From positions 1-6,012 of the forward strand of contig JBAXPV010000083.1 in NCBI GenBank assembly GCA_037132075.1: DNA of 6,012 bases, given 5' to 3'. Under the pieces are notes generated by a model that saw nothing but the letters and a program-made list of their open reading frames with translations, did no database searches and had not been told where the DNA came from. Source of the stretch: JBAXPV01 sp037132075. Its GTDB lineage: Bacteria; Bacteroidota; Bacteroidia; Bacteroidales; CAIXZF01. The first letter of the stretch is position 1. Each line of letters starts with the position of its first letter. The translations under genes and the position numbers were made by a program. Shown in pieces: positions 1-5,662 of the stretch.

Positions 1-121
1 GACAGCGAAGGGAAGGAATGAAAGTTTCTTTACATCGTAAAAATGCTTGAAGCACGCTATAAAATCAAAATGGATACAGTGGCAGACCTCTTTGCAAAAA
101 ACAGGCATCAGAAATGACAAC
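1..121. other. Left-edge stretch with no assignable gene
   Basis: No gene can be supported here. On the plus strand, the frame from 22 to 117 is open and could encode ...YIVKMLEARYKIKMDTVADLFAKNRHQK (ATG at 43, stop at 115-117). It could be a 24-residue peptide, or the tail of a plus-strand gene broken by the TGA at 19-21. The minus strand is also open from 108 to the edge, but that reading is rich in Cys, His and Phe and looks like an artefact. The ten bases CCTCTTTGCA at 87-96 recur at 133-142 inside the terminator. Confidence 0.35.
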
Positions 122-153
122 AAAAAAAGCCGCCTCTTTGCAGAAGCAGCCTT
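122..153 (-). terminator. Intrinsic terminator ending the phage-type cluster
   Basis: On the minus strand, GCTGCTTCT (150-142) pairs with AGAGGCGGC (137-129) over nine pairs, two of them G-U, around a GCAA tetraloop (141-138). Flanking AAG / TTT bases can lengthen the stem. A run of seven Ts (128-122) follows at once. The stem begins about 23 bases after the stop codon of the last gene. The plus-strand side has no T run, so it works in the minus direction. Confidence 0.88.
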
Positions 154-176
154 AATGCTCAATGGAGCCTTTGATG

Positions 177-779
177 TTATGGAATTTTAATTTTACGTTG
201 AATTTTCCAGAGGGCACCAATGTAGATGTCTTTCTGAATCAGGTCATAACTCACCTGATACATCTGACCCTTTCTGTTAAGGATTGCTACCGTTGGCATG
301 ATGCCAAACTCATTCATACTTCTACCCATAGCCGCCCCGAAATAAAAATCATATGGGCTCTCATTGTTGACCGGGGGCGTACTTCTTATCAAGGTCAGTC
401 GCCTGTTCTGGAACACCAGGCCTCTTCCCTGCAAAGCATTAAATCTGACAGTATCAATCACGACAATCAGTGCTGAGCTGTCGTTTTTTAAGGTGTCACC
501 GTAGATATTTGTGGTATTATGTTGTGCCAGTATGGCGGCAGTATCCACTTCCATCGGGAACCACCGGGCCGTACCGGTGTCTCTATATACAAGGTCCGGA
601 GATGGTTTTGGAAGCTGGACAGCATAAGGAACACTGTCCCCTTGAATTGTGTCGGTTACCGTAGTGACAGGGCCAACCGGCACCTTACGAATGTTATAAG
701 AGATTAGCGTTATAAGCATCAGTAAGGCTAAGATCACCGACACAAGCCAGGGGTTTACTTTTTGCAGGAAAGCTGACAT
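177..779 (-). CDS. Membrane-anchored phage protein, DUF6808-like, last gene of the cluster
   Basis: A 200-residue protein with one N-terminal membrane anchor (about 11-28, WLVSVILALLMLITLISY) and a non-cytoplasmic remainder. The order of motifs matches a protein type found in many Bacteroidota phages: a T-V-T-D-T-I strand (40-45), LVYRDTGTARW (63-73), VDTAAILAQHNTTNIYGDTLKND (78-100), IDTVRFN (108-114), then a C-terminal set of alternating strands (YDFYFGAAMGRS..., IYIGALWKI). The 'V-D-T-x-A-I-L...Y-x-D-T-L' and final 'Y-I-G-A-L-W-K-I' elements are the best anchors. I associate it loosely with DUF6808-type proteins, but the exact Pfam name is uncertain and the function is unknown; a spanin-like or envelope-tethered role is a guess. 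It follows directly on its neighbour (TAATG), and its stop lies 23 bases before a strong terminator. Confidence 0.75.
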   Translation of the reverse strand: MSAFLQKVNPWLVSVILALLMLITLISYNIRKVPVGPVTTVTDTIQGDSVPYAVQLPKPSPDLVYRDTGTARWFPMEVDTAAILAQHNTTNIYGDTLKNDSSALIVVIDTVRFNALQGRGLVFQNRRLTLIRSTPPVNNESPYDFYFGAAMGRSMNEFGIMPTVAILNRKGQMYQVSYDLIQKDIYIGALWKIQRKIKIP

Positions 780-1204
780 TAGGCTTTCTTTGGGAAGAAG
801 TATGTATACAAGGAGTAAAACAGATTCATCTGGTGAACACCACCGCCTTGCTTAAAGTTTGGGATAAAGAAGGCGATGAAATCAAATATCCACAGGTACC
901 ATTTTGATTTGGAAACCGACGGGAACACCATCAGAATCAGCGTGATCAAGCCAGAAAGGTAGGCAAGTAATCTTTCTGCCCCGATTCCAAAGATACCTGC
1001 GGCATCTGCCGGGGGTAACTTCGAAGGGTCTATCCACGCTCCCGGGATAGAGTCTTTTGTTGGCATCACGACAACAGAATCGGGGTTGCCGGTGGCCAGC
1101 GCTGTCACCGTCGGAGTGGCTGCATAACTTGTAAAAATTGGGGGAGTAATGGTCGCTAAGACGATACTCACCAGAAAAGCGATAAGAATTGTTTTGAGTT
1201 TCAT
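779..1204 (-). CDS. Small protein with signal peptide and hydrophobic C-terminal half, holin candidate
   Basis: A 141-residue protein. Residues 1-28 form a classic signal sequence: basic MKLK, hydrophobic TILIAFLVSIVLATI, and a possible cleavage site after SYA. If uncleaved it would be a first membrane segment. A polar region with a VVVMPTKDSIPGAW segment (residues 44-57) follows, then a strongly hydrophobic stretch from about 79 to 95 (LLAYLSGLITLILMVFP) and a second from about 101 to 114 (KWYLWIFDFIAFFIP), ending in a short aromatic tail, NLFYSLYTYFFPKKA. Two or three membrane segments in such a small protein, placed between two other envelope proteins at the end of a phage cluster, suit a holin or related lysis protein. 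No family is recognised, so this is inference. Its stop overlaps the following ATG by one base (TAATG). Confidence 0.7.
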   Translation of the reverse strand: MKLKTILIAFLVSIVLATITPPIFTSYAATPTVTALATGNPDSVVVMPTKDSIPGAWIDPSKLPPADAAGIFGIGAERLLAYLSGLITLILMVFPSVSKSKWYLWIFDFIAFFIPNFKQGGGVHQMNLFYSLYTYFFPKKA

Positions 1205-1257
1205 AGGTTTGTTTTTATTAATGGGTTGATAATGAGATAAATTAATGTGGAAACCTT
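1205..1257 (-). other. Only intergenic gap inside the cluster; A/T-rich leader
   Basis: These 53 bases separate the coiled-coil membrane protein from the 141-residue gene, whereas every other junction of the cluster is overlapping or 3 bases long. Just before the ATG, read on the minus strand, stands TTAATAAAAACAAACCT, an A-rich leader of the type common before Bacteroidota genes that lack a Shine-Dalgarno. AGGTTT (1205-1210) and AAACCT (1251-1256) form a short inverted repeat at the two ends. I see no convincing Bacteroidota promoter (TTTG, about 19-21 bases, TAnnTTTG) and no terminator, so transcription probably reads through. Confidence 0.45.
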
Positions 1258-1569
1258 TTATGGGGGATGGTGATTGCGGATATGCTCGTCACGGAGTGTC
1301 CCGAACTTTTGATTGATGTCGTCAAAGTCTTTTTTCAGCGCCTTAAGAATCGTTGACTGTGCATGGTTTTCTGCCTTAATTGTGGCAAGGTCAACCAGGA
1401 TGAGGGTCATGTTTGATTCTGAGTTTCCTTGTGTCTTACATGGACCAGGGCAAGGTGGGGGCGGACTGGTCCTTTCCATAAACTTTTGAAGAAAATAGCC
1501 TACAATTAGGCCCATGGCCACCAGGGCAGTCTTAATCAGCCAATCTTCGAAGGGAGTAATGGATAGCAT
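1258..1569 (-). CDS. Small membrane-anchored coiled-coil protein (i-spanin-like topology)
   Basis: A 103-residue protein with one N-terminal membrane segment (about 11-27, LIKTALVAMGLIVGYFL). A basic stretch and a proline/cysteine linker follow (SPPPPCPGPC, 35-44; Cys40 and Cys44), then a probable coiled coil (56-97) ending in HIRNHHPP. There is no cleavable signal. With the N terminus inside, the coil would sit in the periplasm, the topology of phage inner-membrane spanins (Rz type); small membrane and coil proteins of Mu-like phages have a similar shape. The two closely spaced cysteines could form disulphides. Sequence identity to any named family is not evident to me. The start codon overlaps the preceding stop as TGATG, so translation is probably coupled. 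It is the first of three consecutive envelope proteins. Confidence 0.7.
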   Translation of the reverse strand: MLSITPFEDWLIKTALVAMGLIVGYFLQKFMERTSPPPPCPGPCKTQGNSESNMTLILVDLATIKAENHAQSTILKALKKDFDDINQKFGTLRDEHIRNHHPP

Positions 1570-2030
1570 CAGAATCCGGGGTTTACGATGGTGAATGAAA
1601 GTGACCAGCCATGGCAGCCGAAGAAGTTATATTCGGGGTCGGTGTGCATGCCATTGAGATTTATGTCATGTGTGATATGACCCGGACCATGGAGGCCTTT
1701 ATCGCCGAGCATGATCCATTTGACAAGGGTCATAAGTTCTTGCGTGGCAGAAATGACATCCACGAAAGAAGCGGGTGTCTGGTCGCTGGCTTCCACCTTT
1801 TGAATGATATACACAAGACAGGTGGTGACTTCCGACACGCTGTCTGGTGTAGGTGCCACTGAGTCAGCCGAAGGGATAATGAGAAGCATAGCAGGGAACT
1901 TCTCAGGTGAGAGGTTTCTGATAGCAAGTCCGAAGTCTGCCTCTGAGGAAATCAACATCATAGATTTGATTCCTTGCGAGCGGGACACTACATCAGTGAA
2001 ATAATCATTGAGTTGTTTAATGCTGATCAT
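1569..2030 (-). CDS. Small phage-type protein, possible tail terminator or head-closure protein
   Basis: A 153-residue soluble protein. An N-terminal helix (ISIKQLNDYFTDVVSRSQ, 2-19) is followed by strands FPAMLLIIPSAD (45-56) and TTCLVYIIQKVE (69-80), a helix FVDVISATQELMTLVKWIM (89-107), a G/H-rich turn, and a final pair built around NLNGMHTDPEYNFFGCHGWSLSFTIVNP. This helix-strand-strand-helix-strand outline, ending in 'G-W-S-L-S-F-T-I' after an acidic-proline segment, is what tail terminator and tail-completion proteins of siphophages and myophages tend to show, and position after a portal and connector fits. I cannot identify a named family, so the role is an inference. Its ATGA start overlaps the previous stop by 4 bases, and its TGA shares one base with the ATG of the following gene. 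Confidence 0.7.
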   Translation of the reverse strand: MISIKQLNDYFTDVVSRSQGIKSMMLISSEADFGLAIRNLSPEKFPAMLLIIPSADSVAPTPDSVSEVTTCLVYIIQKVEASDQTPASFVDVISATQELMTLVKWIMLGDKGLHGPGHITHDINLNGMHTDPEYNFFGCHGWSLSFTIVNPGF

Positions 2031-2926
2031 GTGGCAGGGGAGTTAATTTCGGGGGTTTTGTTTTGCCTGACGAGCTGGTACATACGAAGCATGATATCAT
2101 AGAGGTTGGTGTCGGCAACGTCTTTCACGCTTCCGAATACCTGGGACTCAGCGATGGTATAGAGCAATCCAAAGAGTCCGGTACCGTCACTTTTTACTGT
2201 TGCATTGGCGTTGTAAAGGTCTTTGAAGTTGATGGTGTCGGTTCCCAGTGGAATCTGACCTTCGTGCAGGAAGTGTTCACAACCGGAAAAGAAAAGGAAG
2301 ATCCCGTATTTGACAAGCAGACTCTTCTCGCGGACAATAGGGAGCCATTGTTCGATGGAGTTGGGATTGTATTTTATCCTGCGCTGGCCGTCGAAAGATG
2401 GATCTTGCTTTTCTTTTTCGAAGTTTTCTTTCTCCGGTCGATACAGGGTAGCAACCAGCTTATTGAGAATTTCTTCATCCTGACTACCCAGGTACTCGAT
2501 GAATAAATTATGAGCATCTATGAACTCAATAAAGCTAAGGTCGGTTAGCGCATCAGAGGGACCGTATAGGATAACTTCCTTTGTCCGGATGGTAGGAATC
2601 ATGTTCTTTATGAAGTGAATGTTTACCCGCCTTGTCCGGACACCTTCAGAATCATCGAGCGAAGTGAATGAGTCCATCAGTTCTGACAATCGGTAAACCT
2701 GGGCGAGTACGTTTTCTTTTTCTCCCTGGGGGATTCTGCGAAGGGGGGCACGAAAGTGTATGAAGCAATTCACCAGGCCGGTACGAAAGTGATCATAGGT
2801 GATCTCCCCAGAAGCATATCTTATGTAATAAGAAATGAAGTCAAGGAACTGCTCTCTATTAAGTTCTGAGATGTTGGAGGGGATATCAGCGATGTAATCT
2901 AGATCCGGTATTTCTATGTGGTGCAT
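2027..2926 (-). CDS. Uncharacterised phage-type protein, 299 residues
   Basis: A soluble, mainly helical protein I cannot assign to a named family. An N-terminal helical region (23-66) contains FLDFISYYIRYASGEITYDHF and a FRAPLRR segment. It is followed by an I-P-T-I-R strand and the block YGPSDALTDLSFIEFIDAHNLFIEY (121-145, key residues Y121, G122, P123, D125, F132, F135, D137), then LNKLVATLYRP (154-164). A charged linker precedes a second helical part, VKYGIFLFFSGCEHFLHEG (205-223), and the C-terminal end GLFGLLYTIAESQVFGSVKDV...LYDIMLRMYQ (250-284). A block of the type 'L-x-x-L-x-F-x-x-F-I-D-A', then a helix and 'I-A-E-x-x-x-F-G', recalls phage tail-assembly-chaperone-like proteins, but this is weak. 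It begins 3 bases after the DUF6712-like stop and overlaps the next gene in an ATGA, so it belongs to the same translational unit. No RNA or DNA enzyme motifs are seen. Confidence 0.75.
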   Translation of the reverse strand: MHHIEIPDLDYIADIPSNISELNREQFLDFISYYIRYASGEITYDHFRTGLVNCFIHFRAPLRRIPQGEKENVLAQVYRLSELMDSFTSLDDSEGVRTRRVNIHFIKNMIPTIRTKEVILYGPSDALTDLSFIEFIDAHNLFIEYLGSQDEEILNKLVATLYRPEKENFEKEKQDPSFDGQRRIKYNPNSIEQWLPIVREKSLLVKYGIFLFFSGCEHFLHEGQIPLGTDTINFKDLYNANATVKSDGTGLFGLLYTIAESQVFGSVKDVADTNLYDIMLRMYQLVRQNKTPEINSPAT

Positions 2927-2929
2927 GCG

Positions 2930-3940
2930 CTATACTCTAAAGTGTTTATTCTCAATCACATTTCTTTCAATAAGGTTCTGCCCGACAAAGGGGACACCCT
3001 CTGTTTCAGCTTTTGTTGCGGCAAGGTATTCCTGCAAGCTGACAAGTGCTTTTGAAGCTTGTTCCTCGAGCGAAGCGATCAGGACTGCCTTGGCATTCAG
3101 GGAGGCACTCTTTGTGGCCTTGACGGTGAAGTAGCCAGGGTTGAAGTTTTCGACAACTGCATTAGGCAATACTTCAATGCCCAGACGTTTCAATGCAGTA
3201 ACCATGGCATAAAGAGCCAGAGGAACCTTTATCCTTTGAAGGATAGCTGTGCCGGTCGGGGTCATTTCTCCATCACTGATTTCAGCTTTTAGGGCAGCAA
3301 AGGCATCCGGTCCGAGTACCGCAAGTATGGTGGTACGCTCGATTTCTCTTATGAACGGTGTGACTGTAAGGAAAAACCGTCTTGAATCGTCGATAGGATA
3401 GACATACTGGAACTCCCGGGCAGAGTTTAAAAACAATTCTTTCGTTGCGATATAAGCTGGTTCAGAGGTCCAGTTTTCGCTCAGGAAGGCCGAAGATTTA
3501 TTCTCTTCAATGAAATCAAGAAGTCTGTCCGTGAGCCGGTTTGCCTTTAGGGTCATTGCCATATCGTCACGCTCGATCTGCCACTGGAAAGCGGGTTTCT
3601 CATTTTCGCTTACCAGTATTTGCCTTCCTTTGTCGGAGTGTGTGACATCAGCATGGGCTGAGTAAGCCCGAAAGGCGTAGAAAGCCAGGGGGTGACGTAA
3701 ATAATCGACCAGGGAGTTAAGAAGAATTAATGCTTCGTCCGTCTCATTGTCTACATTAAAATCGTCGGAGAGATAATGAGTTTGGATGGCATCATAAAGC
3801 TTCGCGCCCAAGAGCAATCTAAGGTCAGACTCCGCAAGCATCAGATCCGTTTTGAGGTTATCGAAACTATTTGATGCGTAGATGAAGCCCAGGATGGATT
3901 TCATTTCGGCGATACCATTTCCGTCTTTGTTAAACAACAT
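2930..3940 (-). CDS. DUF6712-family-like protein, probable head-tail connector
   Basis: A 336-residue, mostly helical protein without signal or membrane segments. Its N-terminal part (IAEMKSILGFIYASNSFDNLKTDLMLAE, then LLLGAKLYDAI) has the form I associate with DUF6712 proteins of Bacteroidota phages: a strand, an F-x-x-L segment, then AE...L..LLG..LYD. Two halves look alike. AESDLRLLLGAKLYDAI (36-52) plus HPLAFYAFRAY (83-93) parallels IERTTILAVLGPDAFAAL (200-217) plus VPLALYAMVTAL (239-250). This helix arrangement recalls gp6-type head-tail connector subunits, here apparently in tandem. The C-terminal 60 residues are a further helical tail (ASLEEQASKALVSLQEYLA). The gene starts within the end of the portal-like gene (11-base overlap), where a connector gene is usually found. 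The family call is fairly likely; the connector role is inferred from fold outline and position. Confidence 0.68.
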   Translation of the reverse strand: MLFNKDGNGIAEMKSILGFIYASNSFDNLKTDLMLAESDLRLLLGAKLYDAIQTHYLSDDFNVDNETDEALILLNSLVDYLRHPLAFYAFRAYSAHADVTHSDKGRQILVSENEKPAFQWQIERDDMAMTLKANRLTDRLLDFIEENKSSAFLSENWTSEPAYIATKELFLNSAREFQYVYPIDDSRRFFLTVTPFIREIERTTILAVLGPDAFAALKAEISDGEMTPTGTAILQRIKVPLALYAMVTALKRLGIEVLPNAVVENFNPGYFTVKATKSASLNAKAVLIASLEEQASKALVSLQEYLAATKAETEGVPFVGQNLIERNVIENKHFRV

Positions 3941-5303
3941 TTTTCACTCTGTTTGCAGGGGTTGTTTGATCTTCTGTTTTGACTACATCATGGTAGAACC
4001 CAACTTTCAAGTTCTCCCCGGGATGGTTTATAGCAAGTGCCTGGTTGATCGGTTTACAGATCAGCGTTTCGGGCAGAGCGATTTCAGTGGAGAGGTATAG
4101 CTTTAGAGCGTACAGCTGTTCACTGCCGCTGGCGAGTTTCCCGTCGACAATGATATTACTCAGCGATGGGTGAAGTCCCATCCCGGAGGTGATGGCAGAG
4201 TCAGCTTGTTTTGCAATTACGACTTGAGAGTCTACAAACTCTTTGACTTTTTGGTCAATCGATTCGATGTCCCATTCGTCGGGGTTCCCGAGTTCGTTGA
4301 CAGCCTTTTCGCTGGTGAAGAACTTGCCGACATTTGCTTCTCCGGAGAGAACTTCCGCCAGCTTACCAAAGATTTGATCTTTCAGATCCTCGAGCATTTT
4401 TTCTTTATAAACACCTTTACTTGGCTCCTCTCCACACTGGCGAATAAGTTCTTCGCGTTTCGCCATCCAGTAAGACTGAGGGGACTTAATATGCCATTTG
4501 ACATTAAGGGAGTTTTTCGTCAAAGCATCGAGTATCCTGGGAACCGATGAACCGGCTTTTATCCAGTCCAGTGTTCCAAAATGGGCTGGTAGTCCGTATC
4601 GATCTCTCGAGAAGGAATACATATTATAAAAGCCGATCGAGATTGGAAGCGTTGTTGCCTTAGGGTCAAAAATGGGATAGGCTTTCATTTTCCCAATTCG
4701 CGGCAGCAGCCAGTCACCTACAATGATCTTTTTAGTAGGTTCCATATATTCTGCAAATTCTAATCGACAAGAGTGGTATCCAACGTGCTTTACAGATGCA
4801 ACTTTAGAGACACCCTTGATTCTACCTTCCCTGGTCGGAGTGATTTTAGCAAAATGGCCTTCCATGTGGTAATAGTCAATGATGGCTTTGGTCAACTGAT
4901 CTTCATAGTCAAAGTCATTAAGCCACTTCATTACTTCGGGTTTGTCTATCCAATCACGCTTGCGCTCACCATCCACAAATTTCTCGGTGTAGAGAGCTGG
5001 TCCCTGTCCCCACAAGAGACCTCTTTGTCGCTTGAATACTCCTTCAGCGAGGTTATTTGCCTCAAAGATGTTACGCATGTCAGTGGGGAGCGTGTTGCTT
5101 TCACCACAAGGGAAAATGTCGAAGTTGGCGACTCTTCGCGCCAGGTTCTCAGACATGAGCCTTGAACTGACCGGCATAACTGAGACATCAGCCATTTTTA
5201 CTGAGCCGGAGATCTCAAAGGAATAAGAAGAACTGGCGAAGGTGGCCACTCCAATGTTGCCGCTTCTGATAACCATCGGCCTTGTCTTTTTTTCTCTACT
5301 CAT
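3930..5303 (-). CDS. Phage portal-like protein
   Basis: A 457-residue protein with the layout of a portal, the dodecameric ring at the capsid vertex through which DNA is packaged and ejected and to which the connector and tail attach. An N-terminal part (about 70-130) has an N-x-L-x-E-G-V-F-K-R-Q-R-G-L-L helix and the short motif GQGPALY. A central part contains FSRDRYGLPAHFGTLDWIKA (231-250), then N264-SLNVKWHIKSP (264-274). A long helical region follows, and a C-terminal segment reads SAITSGMGLHPSL...DGKLASGSE (369-395) before a helix and ALPETLICKPINQAL. The pattern of G-x-x-P-S-L, then G-K-L-x-S-G-S-E, then a helix and an N-Q-A-L helix is typical of divergent portals in Bacteroidota phages. 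Length suits portals (about 400-550). The gene overlaps its neighbours by 8 bases upstream and 11 downstream, and the next gene is connector-like, which supports the call. No protease or capsid domain is fused. The call rests on remembered family resemblance, not on a database search. Confidence 0.78.
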   Translation of the reverse strand: MSREKKTRPMVIRSGNIGVATFASSSYSFEISGSVKMADVSVMPVSSRLMSENLARRVANFDIFPCGESNTLPTDMRNIFEANNLAEGVFKRQRGLLWGQGPALYTEKFVDGERKRDWIDKPEVMKWLNDFDYEDQLTKAIIDYYHMEGHFAKITPTREGRIKGVSKVASVKHVGYHSCRLEFAEYMEPTKKIIVGDWLLPRIGKMKAYPIFDPKATTLPISIGFYNMYSFSRDRYGLPAHFGTLDWIKAGSSVPRILDALTKNSLNVKWHIKSPQSYWMAKREELIRQCGEEPSKGVYKEKMLEDLKDQIFGKLAEVLSGEANVGKFFTSEKAVNELGNPDEWDIESIDQKVKEFVDSQVVIAKQADSAITSGMGLHPSLSNIIVDGKLASGSEQLYALKLYLSTEIALPETLICKPINQALAINHPGENLKVGFYHDVVKTEDQTTPANRVKNVV

Positions 5304-5580
5304 TGGTTGTGACTCTTTTTCCGTTAAAGAACATCAGAAGTGGCTGCCAGCAATTCAGGGGCTGACCTTCATCGATGTCGTAATAAAATAACTTATGGTC
5401 GGCATTTATGACGACCTCTTTTGTAGCTTGGGGTCGTAGTTTGGCGTTCTTTACATATTTCTTTCCGTGGCACTCCTGGGTGTCGCGGTTGTATGTTGCA
5501 TGAATCATAGAGAAACTGCCACCCTGGGCGGTGATCCGTCTCATTTGAGCAATAGCAGCGAATAGTTGAATGCTTTCCAT
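5296..5580 (-). CDS. Small uncharacterised phage-associated protein, first gene of the cluster
   Basis: A 94-residue soluble protein with no signal peptide or membrane segment. It starts with a short helix (residues 1-16, IQLFAAIAQMRRI), then G20-G-S-F-S-M and TYNR (29-32), followed by probable beta strands and a conserved-looking end, KLFYYDIDEGQPLNCWQPLLMFFNGKRV. I have a loose recollection of similar small proteins (an initial helix, a G-x-x-F-S-I/M strand, an N-G-K-x-V end) next to phage genes in Bacteroidota, but I cannot name a family or function. The first ATG is preferred because it keeps the helix; internal Met13 would remove it. No Shine-Dalgarno is visible upstream (TATTATTGTGCC then ATG). 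The 3' end overlaps the portal-like gene by 8 bases, which suggests translational coupling. Confidence 0.72.
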   Translation of the reverse strand: MESIQLFAAIAQMRRITAQGGSFSMIHATYNRDTQECHGKKYVKNAKLRPQATKEVVINADHKLFYYDIDEGQPLNCWQPLLMFFNGKRVTTNE

Positions 5581-5618
5581 GGCACAATAATACTTTTAAG
5601 GGGCTGGGGCTGAAAGGA

Positions 5619-5650
5619 CAAAAAAAAACCGGCTTTCGCCGGTTCTTTTG
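5619..5650 (-). terminator. Intrinsic terminator after the RadC-like gene
   Basis: Read on the minus strand, a perfect 7-bp stem AACCGGC / GCCGGTT closes a GAAA tetraloop (loop at 5634-5637) and runs straight into a T tract (5628-5620). The stem begins 18 bases after the RadC-like stop codon. There is no equivalent T run on the plus-strand side beyond TTCTTTT, so it acts mainly for minus-strand transcription. It separates the RadC-like gene from the phage-type cluster. Confidence 0.92.
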
Positions 5651-5662
5651 AGGTGCTGTGTT

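Noticed and set aside
1..108. Minus-strand frame open from 108 to the left edge
   Set aside because: It starts after the terminator at 122-153. Its translation is rich in Cys, His and Phe with no family resemblance, and an equally plausible open frame exists on the plus strand.
162..476. A 104-codon plus-strand open frame near the left end
   Set aside because: It is antisense to the last gene of the cluster and has no domain-like features. The minus-strand protein has a clear membrane anchor and phage-family motifs.
1205..1257. A possible internal promoter in the 53-base gap
   Set aside because: No TTTG and TAnnTTTG pair at suitable spacing is present. The A-rich stretch is explained as an ordinary Bacteroidota leader.
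2063..2506. A 147-codon open frame on the plus strand
   Set aside because: It lies wholly inside the 299-residue gene on the other strand. Its translation has no recognisable motif, while the minus-strand reading fits the tight gene chain.
4170..5165. Two plus-strand open frames of 126 and 130 codons (4170-4550, 4773-5165)
   Set aside because: Both are antisense shadows of the portal-like gene, whose reading frame has portal-type motifs over the same bases.
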